DNA from: Shimazuella soli
GTDB taxonomy: Bacteria; Bacillota; Bacilli; Thermoactinomycetales; Thermoactinomycetaceae
DNA length: 64,000 nt
NCBI RefSeq assembly: GCF_022511585.1
Contig: NZ_JAKWBN010000003.1
Location: 124,001 to 188,000 of the forward strand
Reading direction: 5' to 3'
Of the stretch, positions 63,575 to 64,000 are shown piece after piece. The first letter of the stretch is position 1; every line of letters begins with the position of its first letter. The translations under genes were made by a program, and so were the position numbers. The notes below the pieces were generated by a model that was not told the DNA's origin, did no database searches, and saw nothing but the letters and a program-made list of their open reading frames with translations.

Positions 63575-63880
63575 ATGGCTTTAAAGCTGGTTGTAGAGGG
63601 AGAAAATGAAAAAGTACGAGGTTTTATCAAAGAGATTCTTAGCTATAAAACATATCGTTTTTATGATCGATCTAAGTATTTTATTAGCCCGGTAGAAATG
63701 CGGGTGGAATATTATTTTGATGAATCACGATTTCTACGAGAGGAAAAACGAGATATCAAAAGGATTTCATTAAAGGTAGATGAACAGCGAACAATTGAGT
63801 TTGATTTGCTAGATTCAAAGGTTATCGATATGAATGGAACTATGCTGATCATAGGTAAAAACTTTGATATTTTTTCCTAG
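63575..63880 (+). CDS. Module partner protein P2
   Basis: 101 aa; ATG with GGTGGGGATGAG upstream. Paralogue of P1 (32214-32552): KLVVEGENEKVRGFIKEIL, YRFYDRSKYFISPVEMRVEY, IEFDLLDSKVIDMNGTMLI. No known domain. It is divergent from the regulator in the same spacing as in module 1 (189 against 193 bp). The window ends 120 bp after its stop. Confidence 0.75.
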   Translation: MALKLVVEGENEKVRGFIKEILSYKTYRFYDRSKYFISPVEMRVEYYFDESRFLREEKRDIKRISLKVDEQRTIEFDLLDSKVIDMNGTMLIIGKNFDIFS

Positions 63881-64000
63881 ATTTTCACTGATTCTCGGAA
63901 TCTAATAAATAGGAAAATTTATTCTTTTGGAAACTCTTTAAACAGACTAGATTACACTCCTCTTTTTCTTTTATTCATGTAAAATAGATTTATCTTAATT

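Overview
The window reads as a chromosomal segment of a low-GC, endospore-forming firmicute of the order Bacillales. The gene order rpoE-pyrG, then spo0F-fba-fsa-glpX-rho, then rpmE and prfA-prmC is the Bacillus-type core order, and spo0F implies sporulation. The fused isobutyryl-CoA mutase gene and the repeated XRE-TPR regulators make a member of the Thermoactinomycetaceae or a near relative my best guess. That is inference from gene content, not from a 16S gene.

Layout. 1-9.2 kb: a lipoprotein, a GC-rich radical SAM gene, fadF, a bstA-like gene, three GC-rich small membrane-protein genes and a DMT exporter. 9.4-18.0 kb: one long operon behind a CcpA-type cre site, coding thiolase, 3-hydroxyacyl-CoA dehydrogenase, two acyl-CoA dehydrogenases, a MeaB-like G3E GTPase and the fused mutase IcmF. 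It links branched and straight C4 acyl-CoAs to beta-oxidation. 18-26 kb: more GC-rich units, a rearranged VOC/Lrp gene pair, rpoE-pyrG with a CTP-type attenuator, relics, and three tandem copies of a secreted Pro-rich protein. 26-38 kb: ribU under an FMN riboswitch, a deleted TnpB element, a YfhO-type protein, the first regulator-peptide module, an ABC exporter operon, a UppS paralogue, a subunit IV-like protein and a ketopantoate reductase-like enzyme. 39-47.6 kb: the spo0F-to-rpmE core and pabBC. 47.8-64 kb: small GC-rich genes, an MFS transporter, a methyltransferase, a LysR regulator, an HTTM/DUF5819/DCC cluster, prfA-prmC, Fic, a glycosyltransferase and a second regulator-peptide module.

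Two things stand out. (1) Two paralogous modules (30.4-32.9 kb and 62.0-63.9 kb) each hold an XRE-TPR regulator, a tiny ORF overlapping the regulator's 3' end and coding a leaderless peptide with a Gly-Asp-Pro motif, and a divergent ~100-aa protein that is also paralogous. This looks like a peptide-sensing (RRNPP-like) system with an unusual peptide class. (2) About a dozen very short GC-rich transcription units are scattered between AT-rich host genes. Most have their own -10 box, one small protein gene and structured 3' ends. In several, a segment of the 5' UTR is complementary to a segment just behind the stop codon, and the pairing covaries between units. They look like one family of dispersed single-gene units of unknown function.

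Coordinates and motifs were read by eye. No homology search, folding calculation or codon statistics could be run.
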